This document shows, piece after piece, positions 22,161 through 30,302 of a stretch of DNA of 33,552 nt. A program made the translations under genes and the position numbers. Where the stretch lies: NCBI GenBank assembly GCA_900769355.1, contig CAAGGG010000034.1, positions 1-33,552 of the forward strand, read 5' to 3'. The DNA comes from Candidatus Gastranaerophilales bacterium (GTDB lineage Bacteria > Cyanobacteriota > Vampirovibrionia > Gastranaerophilales > Gastranaerophilaceae). The notes under the pieces were generated by a model. It saw nothing but the letters and a program-made list of their open reading frames with translations. It ran no database searches and was not told the origin of the DNA. Each line of letters opens with the position of its first letter. The first letter of the stretch is position 1.

Positions 22161-25100
22161 AGCCAAATTGAAATTTTGTCCTTTTAACTCGTCTACCGGC
22201 GGTTTTACGGCACTCAATGTGTCCTTAACAGATTGTAACACAATGTTATCAATTTGAGTCGAGCCGCTGCTTGAACCTATTGTTGCTTGTTGAATATCGC
22301 CATTACTGCCCATTTTTAAGTTTACTTTCATTTGATTTGTGTAAGCGTATTCACTTGCCAGTAATAAGTCTGCTGATAGTGCCAATTTCAAGCTTTTGCC
22401 TGTTGTTCTTAGATAATTTTGCATTTTAGGGTTGTAAGACAAGTTGTCAGGCACATTCCAAACAAGTTTGTTAACCTGTAAATAAGAACCAGATGTTGCA
22501 GGTTTCTTGTTCATTGTGGTGTTTTTCAACTCTTTTACCTGTTGTTTTGTTTGTGTAACTTGGGTTGTATTTTGATTAATGTTTGGAGTGTTTGTTGCAA
22601 GCATATCGTCAGTAGGTGCCGGTGCAGCAGGGGTTTGATTGGCAACAATTTCGTTTTGTTTTTGGTTAAGCGGTTCAACGTCAGATGTTGAACTGTTCTT
22701 TGCCTTCAAGAACATAACCGCAGAAGATGCTGCAACAACTGTTGCAAGTGCGGCTGCAACAATTAGAGTCTTTTGATTTGATTGTTTTTTCTGTTCAGGG
22801 AAAAGAGCTTGTCCCGGAATAGTTTGTGCTTCATTCGATGTGATTTCATCTAAATCCATATCTGATTCAGTGTCAGTGTCACTGAAAAGCATTTCCAAGT
22901 TGCCATTTTCTTCTTCTTCACTTTCTCCATTTTCTTCTGCCTCTTCAATTTCTTCAAAATTTTCGGCTGAATTATTTTCAGTTTCTTCCAAAGAATTATG
23001 AATTTCATCAAATGGAATATTTTCTTGAGTATTTGCATCGAGTTGATGTTGTTCGTCCGCTAAAGTTTCAGAAGTTTCTGAATTTGTTGTCTCATCTCCT
23101 AATTCATCTAGTAAATCGTCGATTGATAAGTCAGTTACGTCAGATGGTTCTGTGGTTTCGTTATCTGTTGAAAGTTCGTCAATCGTTGGTGTTTCGTTTG
23201 TGTCAACAGTTTCATTAATAGGCTCATCTTGTGTTGCAGAGGAATTTAATACATCATCAATTTGTGACAACAAGTCATTTGATGAGATATTGTCGATATT
23301 TTCAGAACTTTCTTCATCAGTAATTCCTAAGTCGTCAATTGTAATGTTTTCAAGCTCTTCGTTTGTTAAATTGTTCAACAATGCATCGCCAAAACCGTTT
23401 GATATTTCAGGTGCTTCGTTCTCGTTTGATGGCTCTACGGGGGTAGTTTCTGAGTTTACATTTTCAGGGTTAATCAAATCGTCTATTGAGTCTAAGTTTA
23501 ATTCTTCAAGATTTGAAGGTTCTTCTTGAGGAAGTTCTGCAGTTTGATTTTCGTTTTTAAGTGTAGAGTCCTCAATATTATCAGGAATATCTGTATCTAA
23601 CAATTTCAAACCTTCTTCTTCAATCTCTTCATTTATTGGCTCAACTGTTTTGTCTAATGGTTCAATATTTTCATCAAGTAGTTCAAGTTGATCAATTGAT
23701 GGCTCTTCAAGAGGTTCAATATTTTCTGCTACACCCAAATCTAAGTTTTCTATTTCATTTGCCGAAATATCTTCGACTTCGCTTGAGTCTTCTTTTTCCT
23801 CAAGTGGTTCTGCAATATTTTCAGATATTTCCGGCAACTCATCTTTTGCTGAAGTCATTTGTTTATCAATGTTTAGAGGTTGAATATCATCACTTGAAAT
23901 ATCTATATTTTCGTCTGGTAATTCAATATTATCAAAAGAAATTTTATTATCTATTGAGTCGATAAAGTCTGTATTAATTTCGTCTGAAATCTCTACATCA
24001 TTTAGAGAAATTGTTTCGTTTTCGTTATTTTCTTTCGGAAGTTCAATGCTTTCCATATTCGAAATGTCGACATCTTCCAATGAAATAGATTCCGGTTGTG
24101 TTTCTTCTATATTGCTAGTTTCTGCGATATCCTTAATAGAATCAATGCCTGATTTTATGGAGTCAATTCCATTTGAAGCTGTTTCACTAATACTGCTAAC
24201 CGCATTTGCAACTTCTCCAACAGTGTCAATTGTTGCTTCTGCGGCACTAATTGAATTCAAGATTTCGCCGGCAGTTGCAGAAATTGCGCCCCCAATTGCC
24301 CCACCAGCAGCAGCCCCTACGGCAGCATCTGCAATAGTTCCCGCGATATCGCCTACGATATTGTCAGATGGATTTGAATTATTCACATCTGTTTGATTTT
24401 CTTTAGGCGTTTCATCATCAATTTTTTCAATATTATTTTCAAGAACTCCATTATCAAAAATATCGTCTAACGTGATATCTTCAAAATTTTCAATATTGGC
24501 TAATTCCGGCTCTGCATTTGTCTCTTCAACCTTTTGAATATTATCAAGTTCATTAATATTTTCTAACGCAGAAATATTTATGCTATTTTCTTTGTTAATT
24601 TCTTTTTTAGAAATCGTAGGATCTGTCATTGCTTTGTAAGAAAGAGTTTCAAAGTTTTCATATTCAATGAATTTATCTCTCAACTCAGCACTTTTTGTTA
24701 ATTGTTTAATCAAATATTTTCTATCTTCATCAGAAACATCATTATCAGCCATAGCCATAATTATGCGTTCAGAATTTTCAACTTCATTTTCAGGAATTGT
24801 AATATTTGTGTTTCCGTTGAAGTTTGAAATAAATTTTTTCAAAGATGCAGCAGGGCTCAATTTTTCTTTTTCAATAAAATAATAATCTGCATTTGCATTG
24901 TTTTTGTTAATTAGAGAAGGTTCAAAATATCCGAGGAAAGTTACACAAGAAAAGTTTTTCGCGATTTGAAAAACCAAATAAATATCAGGTGTTAAGCCGT
25001 ATTCGAAATGTGTTTTGGGGATAAAAATTGCATTTTCGTTATACACAACTCTGACGTCAATATGAATATTTGAAAGCATGATGTCTGCGATATCAACTTC

Positions 25101-25310
25101 TTCCAAAATCTTTTTTATAGAATGCATATTATAAACATTAGAAACATCAATATCTTCTGATGCCAAGTATTTCATGCCAAGTTTTGCGCCGAGAGTATTC
25201 ATATAAACTCGGTTTTTAATTTCTGAATGCGCAAATGAATTTGCTGCAACACTCGCATCTAGTCTGTCTTTGTCTTCAATATAAATTAATGTTTCTTGAT
25301 TTGATCCCAT
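22143..25310 (-). CDS. Large single-pass protein: DUF1822-like N-terminus, acidic middle, TonB-like C-terminus
   Basis: 1055 residues. The N-terminal ~235 residues form a folded domain (EIKNRVYMNTLGAKLGMKYL, ILEEVDIADIMLSNIHIDVR, SCVTFLGYFEPSLIN). This order recalls cyanobacterial DUF1822 proteins; the match is by pattern only. Residues ~240-860 are very acidic, Asn/Ser/Glu-rich and repetitive (many S-L-x-D-V-x-I-S type units) with one Gly/Ala-rich stretch (AAVGAAAGGAIGGAISATAG). A membrane helix (TLIVAAALATVVAASSAVMF) precedes a Thr/Gln/Pro linker and a TonB-like end (MKVNLKMGSNGDIQQATIGS, IDNIVLQSVKDTLSAVKPP). So about 860 residues lie in the cytosol. AGGAG lies 8 bases before the ATG. First gene of the cluster. 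Confidence 0.8.
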   Translation of the reverse strand: MGSNQETLIYIEDKDRLDASVAANSFAHSEIKNRVYMNTLGAKLGMKYLASEDIDVSNVYNMHSIKKILEEVDIADIMLSNIHIDVRVVYNENAIFIPKTHFEYGLTPDIYLVFQIAKNFSCVTFLGYFEPSLINKNNANADYYFIEKEKLSPAASLKKFISNFNGNTNITIPENEVENSERIIMAMADNDVSDEDRKYLIKQLTKSAELRDKFIEYENFETLSYKAMTDPTISKKEINKENSINISALENINELDNIQKVEETNAEPELANIENFEDITLDDIFDNGVLENNIEKIDDETPKENQTDVNNSNPSDNIVGDIAGTIADAAVGAAAGGAIGGAISATAGEILNSISAAEATIDTVGEVANAVSSISETASNGIDSIKSGIDSIKDIAETSNIEETQPESISLEDVDISNMESIELPKENNENETISLNDVEISDEINTDFIDSIDNKISFDNIELPDENIDISSDDIQPLNIDKQMTSAKDELPEISENIAEPLEEKEDSSEVEDISANEIENLDLGVAENIEPLEEPSIDQLELLDENIEPLDKTVEPINEEIEEEGLKLLDTDIPDNIEDSTLKNENQTAELPQEEPSNLEELNLDSIDDLINPENVNSETTPVEPSNENEAPEISNGFGDALLNNLTNEELENITIDDLGITDEESSENIDNISSNDLLSQIDDVLNSSATQDEPINETVDTNETPTIDELSTDNETTEPSDVTDLSIDDLLDELGDETTNSETSETLADEQHQLDANTQENIPFDEIHNSLEETENNSAENFEEIEEAEENGESEEEENGNLEMLFSDTDTESDMDLDEITSNEAQTIPGQALFPEQKKQSNQKTLIVAAALATVVAASSAVMFLKAKNSSTSDVEPLNQKQNEIVANQTPAAPAPTDDMLATNTPNINQNTTQVTQTKQQVKELKNTTMNKKPATSGSYLQVNKLVWNVPDNLSYNPKMQNYLRTTGKSLKLALSADLLLASEYAYTNQMKVNLKMGSNGDIQQATIGSSSGSTQIDNIVLQSVKDTLSAVKPPVDELKGQNFNLALIIYF

Positions 25311-25383
25311 TATTTTTCTCCTCTTCTACCATATAAGATGACACTCAATAAAAAAATATTCCAATTTTCGTGTAAAGTTTTGT

Positions 25384-25393
25384 AACAATTGTT
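25384..25393. promoter_or_regulatory. Palindrome in the divergent region before the cluster
   Basis: AACAATTGTT is a perfect 10-base palindrome midway between the cluster's first gene (minus strand, starts 25310) and the plus-strand gene at 25479. It could be a regulator site; there is no other support. Confidence 0.25.
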
Positions 25394-25478
25394 GAAAAAT
25401 ATTTGTTTTTAAGACAAAATTACTTTGTTAGTCGTTTTATATGAGTATCAACGTAGTGTGTTATAAAGGAGGTTTCCC

Positions 25479-25877
25479 ATGTCAATGATAAACTCAGTAT
25501 CAGGTATCAGTTTCAGAGGCGATGTTGCACCCGCAAATGATTTGATTAATGCGCCTAGCAAGTTTTCTAATCCGGCTCCAAAAGCAGAAGTTCCGGCAGA
25601 TTCTTTTGAAAAAGCAGGAGAAAAGAAAAAAAGTAAAGCTCCCGCAATCATTGGCGGATTAATTGCTGCTGCTGCAGTTGCCACTGCTGCTCTTGGTTTT
25701 TTGGTTGGTAAAGGAAAGTTGACAAAGGTTGTTGCAGAAGAAGGTAAAAACTTGTCATTCTTGAACAAAGCTCAAAACTTTGTTTATGATATGGGTGAAA
25801 AAGTTGCAAACTGGTTGCCAAAAGTATTTAAAGGCGGAGAAAAAGCTGCTGAAGCAGCTTCAGAAGCAGCAGCTTAA
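25479..25877 (+). CDS. Small membrane protein with N-terminal ISFRG motif
   Basis: 132 residues, family not recognised. The start MSMINSVSGISFRGD has the F-R-G motif close to the N-terminus, like NFKG in the protein at 5628; both also begin MSM. A Pro/Lys-rich linker (about residues 20-50) leads to one Ala-rich membrane helix (APAIIGGLIAAAAVATAALG). A polar C-terminal region then ends in Ala/Glu repeats. The Shine-Dalgarno AGGAGG is perfect. A strong bidirectional terminator follows. It is divergent from the nine-gene cluster and may share its control region. Confidence 0.8.
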   Translation: MSMINSVSGISFRGDVAPANDLINAPSKFSNPAPKAEVPADSFEKAGEKKKSKAPAIIGGLIAAAAVATAALGFLVGKGKLTKVVAEEGKNLSFLNKAQNFVYDMGEKVANWLPKVFKGGEKAAEAASEAAA

Positions 25878-25899
25878 TCAAAAACAATAATAGATTTCA

Positions 25900-25932
25900 A
25901 AAAGTAGGGTAATTTTTGACCCTACTTTTTTA
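25900..25932. terminator. Bidirectional terminator between the ISFRG gene and hemW
   Basis: AAAAAGTAGG (25900-25909) pairs with CCTACTTTTT (25921-25930) across an 11-base loop. T runs follow on both strands. It serves the plus-strand gene ending at 25877 and the minus-strand gene ending at 25986. Confidence 0.85.
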
Positions 25933-25985
25933 TTGTTTATTATTAATTCATAATATTTGGCATACTTACCCAACCGTAACAACAA

Positions 25986-27074
25986 TTATTCTAAAAATTC
26001 AGCCAAAATTATATTACTAACCAAAATTCCGCTGTCAGATAGCCTATACCCGACGTTTGTTCGTTCAAGATAGCCGTAATGCACGTATTTCTTGACAATA
26101 TCTTTATACTTGTTCTCAAAATTAATTCCAAATCTCGAATTAATCTTTGAAATATCAATTCCTTTCATTTCTCTAAAGCCTAAAAATATAGCCTCTTCAA
26201 GTTTTTCTTGCTCATTCAAAACATGTTGTGATTTATGTTTCATCGGATTTTTTAGGTATTCCTCAATAGATGCTGTGTTGAAATATCGTACTCCATCTTC
26301 ATATCCATGCGCAGCAACCCCAAAACCATAATAAGAATTATTATCCCAATAATTTAAATTATGTCTAGACTGGTATCCGCTTTTGGCAAAATTACTTATT
26401 TCATAATGCTCAAACCCAGCGTTTGTGAGCACCTCAATCGCCTTCAAATACATATCAGCTTGCATATCTTCATCAGGCAAGTTTTCAGGAGCATGTTCAT
26501 AAAAATAGCAGCCCTCATCGATTTTCAACCCGTAAAGCGAGATATGTTGAACACCAAGCTCAATTGCTGTGTTTAAATCATTTTCAAACCCTTTTAAACT
26601 TTGTTCAGGAAGTCCATAAATAAAATCTAAACTGATGTTTTCAAAACCTACATTTTTAGCGAATTTAACCGCATGCTTAACACAATCTGCCGAATGCCTT
26701 CGTCCAATGTTTTTCAAAATCATATCGTCAAAAGTCTGACACCCAAAACTAATCCTATTAATACCAGCATGTTTCAGCTTGTTTAAATATTCCAAACTCA
26801 TCGTCTCTGGATTGAGCTCTGTCGTAACCTCGCACCCTGCAGCTAAATTAAACAACTCAATAATTCCAGAAAACTCCTCAACTGTCAAAATAGAAGGTGT
26901 TCCACCCCCAAAATAAAGAGTATTTAGCTCCTCATTTTTATAATGAGTCTGAATATCTTTTCTAAGTGCTTTTAAATACAAATCTTTCATTTCCAATCTC
27001 GGAAACGAAACAAACGAGCAATATTTGCATTTTGACCGACAAAACGGGATATGTACATAACAATTCTCTGTCAT
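25986..27074 (-). CDS. hemW: HemW-type radical SAM protein (heme chaperone)
   Basis: 362 residues from the chosen ATG. The radical SAM cluster motif CRSKCKYC uses C12, C16 and C19, with VHIPFC before it. LYFGGGTPSIL, TTELNPETMS, RISFGCQTFDD, DFIYGLPEQS and the C-terminal winged-helix region are standard for the HemW/HemN-like family. HemW carries heme to membrane proteins; it was long annotated as oxygen-independent coproporphyrinogen oxidase. The extra cysteine of true HemN (CxxxCxxCxC) is replaced by S (YCSF), supporting HemW. The frame opens at 27104, but the core begins at MTENCYVHIPFC, so I chose 27074. Confidence 0.9.
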   Translation of the reverse strand: MTENCYVHIPFCRSKCKYCSFVSFPRLEMKDLYLKALRKDIQTHYKNEELNTLYFGGGTPSILTVEEFSGIIELFNLAAGCEVTTELNPETMSLEYLNKLKHAGINRISFGCQTFDDMILKNIGRRHSADCVKHAVKFAKNVGFENISLDFIYGLPEQSLKGFENDLNTAIELGVQHISLYGLKIDEGCYFYEHAPENLPDEDMQADMYLKAIEVLTNAGFEHYEISNFAKSGYQSRHNLNYWDNNSYYGFGVAAHGYEDGVRYFNTASIEEYLKNPMKHKSQHVLNEQEKLEEAIFLGFREMKGIDISKINSRFGINFENKYKDIVKKYVHYGYLERTNVGYRLSDSGILVSNIILAEFLE

Positions 27075-27136
27075 AAAAATAATTTTACTCCAAATATACA
27101 TCAAATGTATGAGATTTGAATAAAATGCAAAAGTTT

Positions 27137-27193
27137 TTATTTTGTCAAACCGAGTATAAAAGTATTAGATATGAAAAACATTATGTTTTTCAT
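27137..27193 (-). CDS. Possible 18-residue leader peptide before hemW
   Basis: On the minus strand a GGAGGAGG run is followed by ATG and 18 codons (MKNIMFFISNTFILGLTK), then TAA, 63 bases before the hemW start. The first codons form a perfect hairpin (27171-27193) that could hide the start codon. The same bases could instead belong to a plus-strand small RNA; I cannot decide. Confidence 0.25.
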   Translation of the reverse strand: MKNIMFFISNTFILGLTK

Positions 27194-27247
27194 ACCTCCT
27201 CCCCAAGTCTGGTAGCCGTTCTTCACTTGTAAGAATGGCTTTTTTTT
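27171..27247 (+). ncRNA. Candidate small RNA with two hairpins and an anti-Shine-Dalgarno linker
   Basis: Hairpin 1 is ATGAAAAAC/GTTTTTCAT (27171-27193). A single-stranded linker follows with CCTCCTCCCC, complementary to ribosome-binding sites. Hairpin 2, AGCCGTTCTT/AAGAATGGCT, runs into eight T (27214-27247), a good terminator. No gene precedes it on this strand; the region 27105-27500 has no long ORF. TTGTCA at 27142 is a possible -35, but the matching -10 is poor. Confidence 0.45.
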
Positions 27248-27300
27248 GCGGACGAAGTCCGCTCTCCCCCTTGGAACAGTGTTGGTTCATACATAATATT

Positions 27301-27315
27301 CTTGCTATTCAGAAT
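27301..27315. repeat. Right half of an R1 element
   Basis: CTTGCTATTCAGAAT equals the right arm of R1 copies. No left arm is found nearby, so this copy is truncated. Confidence 0.6.
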
Positions 27316-27338
27316 CTAATTTGTTATTAATTCATGAT

Positions 27339-27362
27339 GTCGGGGTAGGTACCCCGACCTAC
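27339..27362 (-). repeat. REP-like hairpin, copy 1
   Basis: GTCGGGGTA, GG, TACCCCGAC is a perfect palindrome followed by CTAC. On the minus strand it begins GTAGGTCGG, the same head as copy 2 at 27457. Confidence 0.65.
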
Positions 27363-27412
27363 CACTACCACCTGATAGAGGAGGAAGATTAATTTATTTA
27401 ATGTAACATAAG

Positions 27413-27433
27413 TCTTCCCTTAATTAGGGAAGA
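27413..27433. other. Perfect hairpin between two REP-like elements
   Basis: TCTTCCCT and AGGGAAGA pair around TAATT. No strong T run follows. Together with the two REP-like copies it fills the intergenic space before the MlaA-fusion gene's 3' end. Confidence 0.5.
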
Positions 27434-27456
27434 TTTAGATGGGTAAATAATAGTTT

Positions 27457-27480
27457 GTAGGTCGGATTAGCAAATCCGAC
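27457..27480 (+). repeat. REP-like hairpin, copy 2
   Basis: GTAG is followed by GTCGGATT, loop AGCA and AATCCGAC. It has the same head and the same outer stem as copy 1 in inverted orientation. The inner stem differs but stays paired. Confidence 0.65.
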
Positions 27481-27500
27481 AATAAACTAATCGGAATATT

Positions 27501-29612
27501 TTAAGGTAATATAGTGCTGATGTGAGGGGGATTTAATCTGATTTCACTCTTTAAATCGTCCAAAAACTCTTTTGTGTACAAAAATCCTAAATGTGCTCCA
27601 TTGCTCATCAAAACAGTGTTTTTGCCTGTGTAAAGTTTAAGTTTTTTAAGCTGAGCATGGTTTGTCAAATAATCATCTAGCGAGTGGTAGATTTTATAAT
27701 TCGAATTGTTTTTCAAATAATCTTCAAGTGACAAAAGACTTGTTTCTTTATTCAATTCTGCAAGGTTGGCGAAATTGTTTTTAAGCAAATATTTTACTGC
27801 ATAATCCTTATAATTCATGTTGTTAATAGTGTCATAAATCGCGGTTTGTTTGTTTTTTTGGGTATTTTCGAGTGTAAAGACTAAGTCCGAAAGCTTTTGA
27901 TGCATAATAAATCCCGTGATAAGTTTTCCTTCTTCCTCAGAAAAAGGCAAGCTGTTTATTTCCAAATTTGCGGACGAGTCTTTTAAATCCGCCAGTTGTA
28001 CAACTTTGGCAGCAGTTTCGGCAATTTTGTGTTTAAGATTTTCGGTGTTGCGACTCCATTCTTCGCTATTTTTGTCAACCTGTTCCATTGCATAAACGAG
28101 TTCTATTGGCGGACAAATTGAGATAAATTTTACTTTCCCGAGAGTGTTATGTTTAAACTCGCTATCTGCAAGATAAAGCGTTGCCATTGCTCCGAATGAA
28201 GTACCTATAACAGTTTTTTCAGGAAATTTGCAGGCATATTTTTTTTCAAGATTACTTATGATTTTGCCAGTAACCTCTTTTAAATATTCAACATCTTTCG
28301 ACGGAATTCCCGGGACATAGCCATTGGGCATGCTTCTGGCAAATTCCCACTGAAAGTGGCTCCCTTGAATAATTACTGAGTAGCCCTCATCATAAAATAA
28401 TTTTGCTAAAACGACTGAATGGTGTGACGAAATTCCTTCTCCTATAGATGGGTAAATTATTGCAACAGGCGCATTTTTGTTTTTTTGCATGATGTATTTG
28501 AACTTGTAATTCGGGCGATCTGATGCAATGTTTATTGAAGAAGTATGGATTTTTTTTGCAAAACTTCTATTCCATATCGAAAGTTCATTCCAAATAGATT
28601 TGTCGACGTTCGGGTTGTCAAAAAGTGCCGTCCTCATAGAATCGACAACAGGGTTTTGCGGATTGTAGTCGTGAAGCAAAATATCTGCCATAAGTCTTGA
28701 ATTCGTTGCATTGTAGCTTTTTAGGATAATGTTATCAATATTTGTACCACCTTTTATAATTTCTGCAACAGTAAGCTCATCTATCGGTTTTTCATCAGGT
28801 TCTGTTCCACGTAAATCCATTTTTACAAGTTCCGGATTTACATCTGCCGGATATTGTGGAGCAGCCAGCTTAAATCCGTTTTCCAGTACTTCTTTTTTAT
28901 CTAAGTTTTCACACTTGATAAAATTATCTATTCCGTACATTTTTCTTGAAATGTTGTAAGGATCGGCGTAAGTCGACTCGATCATTTTTATAAGCGGTTG
29001 CATGAAAGAGGTTCTGTTTACGGTTAAACCAGCCTTAACCATTGCAAGTACAGGGGTTCCGACGTAAGTTGTTGGGTTAAGCGAAGTGTCAAGAATTTTT
29101 CCGGCAATTCCGCGAGCTGTAGTCCCGTTCATTACTGGCAAAACTATGTATGAGCCAGAATTGCATTTACATTTTGTCAAAGCTTGCTCCATATCTTCAT
29201 TTGACGGTTCTAATTTGAAGAAATACTTTGCAGGGTCGAATATTCCGCCTATGCCGAGTGTTGTATTGGTTAAAAATCGGACGGTTTCTGTCCCTGATGT
29301 TTTAAAATCTTTCTGAATAATGCTGCTGACCAGGCGTTTGGGGTATTCGATGTTCTTATATGCGCTGTGAATTCGCTCTATTCCGTATTCCGGCATGATT
29401 GAGGACCACAAGATGTGAATCGGGCGAATTGCGTACTTGTTCAAGCCGAGGTTGAAGGCAAATATTTTACGGTTAAGTTTTTCGTATTTGTCTGCTCCGA
29501 GATACATATAGCCATAGTCCGGATATTTTGTTTGCGGTTTCAAAAGTTCTTCTGCAAGGCAGATGTTTGCGACAAAAAGTAAAATTCCAAAGGTAATAAA
29601 TAATTTTTTCAA
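27501..29612 (-). CDS. MlaA (VacJ)-like domain fused to an alpha/beta hydrolase
   Basis: 703 residues, TTG start with GAGG upstream. A signal peptide (LFITFGILLFVANICLA) has no lipobox, whereas MlaA is normally a lipoprotein. Residues about 40-230 match MlaA: YEKLNRKIFAFNLGLNKYAI, ETVRFLTNTTLGIGGIFDPA, SGSYIVLPVMNGTTARG. MlaA removes misplaced phospholipids from the outer membrane's outer leaflet. Residues ~380-700 form an alpha/beta hydrolase with strand APVAIIYPSIGEG, nucleophile elbow GTSFG (S472) and a late histidine (NGAHLGFL, H674). The fusion suggests lipid extraction coupled to hydrolysis, which is inference. No other Mla genes are nearby. Confidence 0.85.
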   Translation of the reverse strand: MKKLFITFGILLFVANICLAEELLKPQTKYPDYGYMYLGADKYEKLNRKIFAFNLGLNKYAIRPIHILWSSIMPEYGIERIHSAYKNIEYPKRLVSSIIQKDFKTSGTETVRFLTNTTLGIGGIFDPAKYFFKLEPSNEDMEQALTKCKCNSGSYIVLPVMNGTTARGIAGKILDTSLNPTTYVGTPVLAMVKAGLTVNRTSFMQPLIKMIESTYADPYNISRKMYGIDNFIKCENLDKKEVLENGFKLAAPQYPADVNPELVKMDLRGTEPDEKPIDELTVAEIIKGGTNIDNIILKSYNATNSRLMADILLHDYNPQNPVVDSMRTALFDNPNVDKSIWNELSIWNRSFAKKIHTSSINIASDRPNYKFKYIMQKNKNAPVAIIYPSIGEGISSHHSVVLAKLFYDEGYSVIIQGSHFQWEFARSMPNGYVPGIPSKDVEYLKEVTGKIISNLEKKYACKFPEKTVIGTSFGAMATLYLADSEFKHNTLGKVKFISICPPIELVYAMEQVDKNSEEWSRNTENLKHKIAETAAKVVQLADLKDSSANLEINSLPFSEEEGKLITGFIMHQKLSDLVFTLENTQKNKQTAIYDTINNMNYKDYAVKYLLKNNFANLAELNKETSLLSLEDYLKNNSNYKIYHSLDDYLTNHAQLKKLKLYTGKNTVLMSNGAHLGFLYTKEFLDDLKSEIRLNPPHISTILP

Positions 29613-29716
29613 AATAAATCCTCTCTAACATTTTTATTTTGTTAAAGAGTTTGAATATCTTCATTGCTCGATAGTCTAGTTTTATGATATTATTTTTTCA
29701 AAAAGAGGGGTAATAT

Positions 29717-30292
29717 ATGGAAAATTTTTTGACAGAAAAAGAAAAAATGCTTGCTGGTGAATTGTATGACGCGTTTTTGGATAAGAGTCTTGCAGAGGAT
29801 AGGATTAAGGCAAAATGCTTGTGTCATAAGTTTAATGCGCTATCGCCGGATAAATTGGACGAGCGAAAAGCAATTTTGAAAGAACTTTTGGGAAAGACGA
29901 AAGAGAATTTTTATATTGAGCAAAATTTTTGGTGTGACTATGGGTATAATATTGAGGTTGGGGAGAATTTTTACGCAAACCATGACTGCGTGATGCTTGA
30001 TCCTGCAAAGATTACGTTTGGTGATAATGTTTTTATTGCGCCGCAGTGCGGATTTTATACGGCAGGACATCCGCTAGATGTTGAGGCTAGAAATTCCGGA
30101 CTTGAGTATGCTTATCCGATTACGGTTGGAAATAATGTATGGTTTGGCGGGCATGTGTCTGTAATGCCTGGGGTAACGATTGGCGATAACGTTGTTATTG
30201 GTGCCGGAAGCGTTGTGACAAAAGATATTCCGTCGAATGTTGTCGCAGTCGGAAATCCGTGTAAGGTGTTGAAAAAATTGGAAGAGGGATAG
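29717..30292 (+). CDS. Maltose/galactoside-type sugar O-acetyltransferase
   Basis: 191 residues of the LbH_MAT_GAT family, which moves acetyl from acetyl-CoA to sugars. The N-terminal mac domain (LTEKEKMLAGELYDAFLDK) precedes a left-handed beta-helix of hexapeptide repeats: NIEVGENFYANHDCVMLDPA, ITFGDNVFIAPQCGFYTAGH, VWFGGHVSVMPGVTIGDNVV, IGAGSVVTKDIPSNVVAVG. The histidine in YTAGHPLD is the expected catalytic base. Length and order are typical. GAGGGG precedes the ATG. The sugar substrate is unknown, and there is no neighbouring polysaccharide gene. An R2 hairpin at 30443 may terminate its transcript. Confidence 0.93.
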   Translation: MENFLTEKEKMLAGELYDAFLDKSLAEDRIKAKCLCHKFNALSPDKLDERKAILKELLGKTKENFYIEQNFWCDYGYNIEVGENFYANHDCVMLDPAKITFGDNVFIAPQCGFYTAGHPLDVEARNSGLEYAYPITVGNNVWFGGHVSVMPGVTIGDNVVIGAGSVVTKDIPSNVVAVGNPCKVLKKLEEG

Positions 30293-30302
30293 CTATTTTA
30301 AT

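Noticed and set aside
22850..24882. Several open frames on the plus strand opposite the 1055-residue gene
   Set aside because: They are antisense shadows: acidic GAA/GAT/AAT-rich codons read backwards give Ser/Phe/Leu-rich frames. They lack starts with ribosome sites and sensible domains.
13881..25310. Type VI or type IV secretion cluster
   Set aside because: FHA and VWA domains prompted the idea, but no sheath, ClpV, VgrG, VirB4, VirD4 or pilus ATPase is present.
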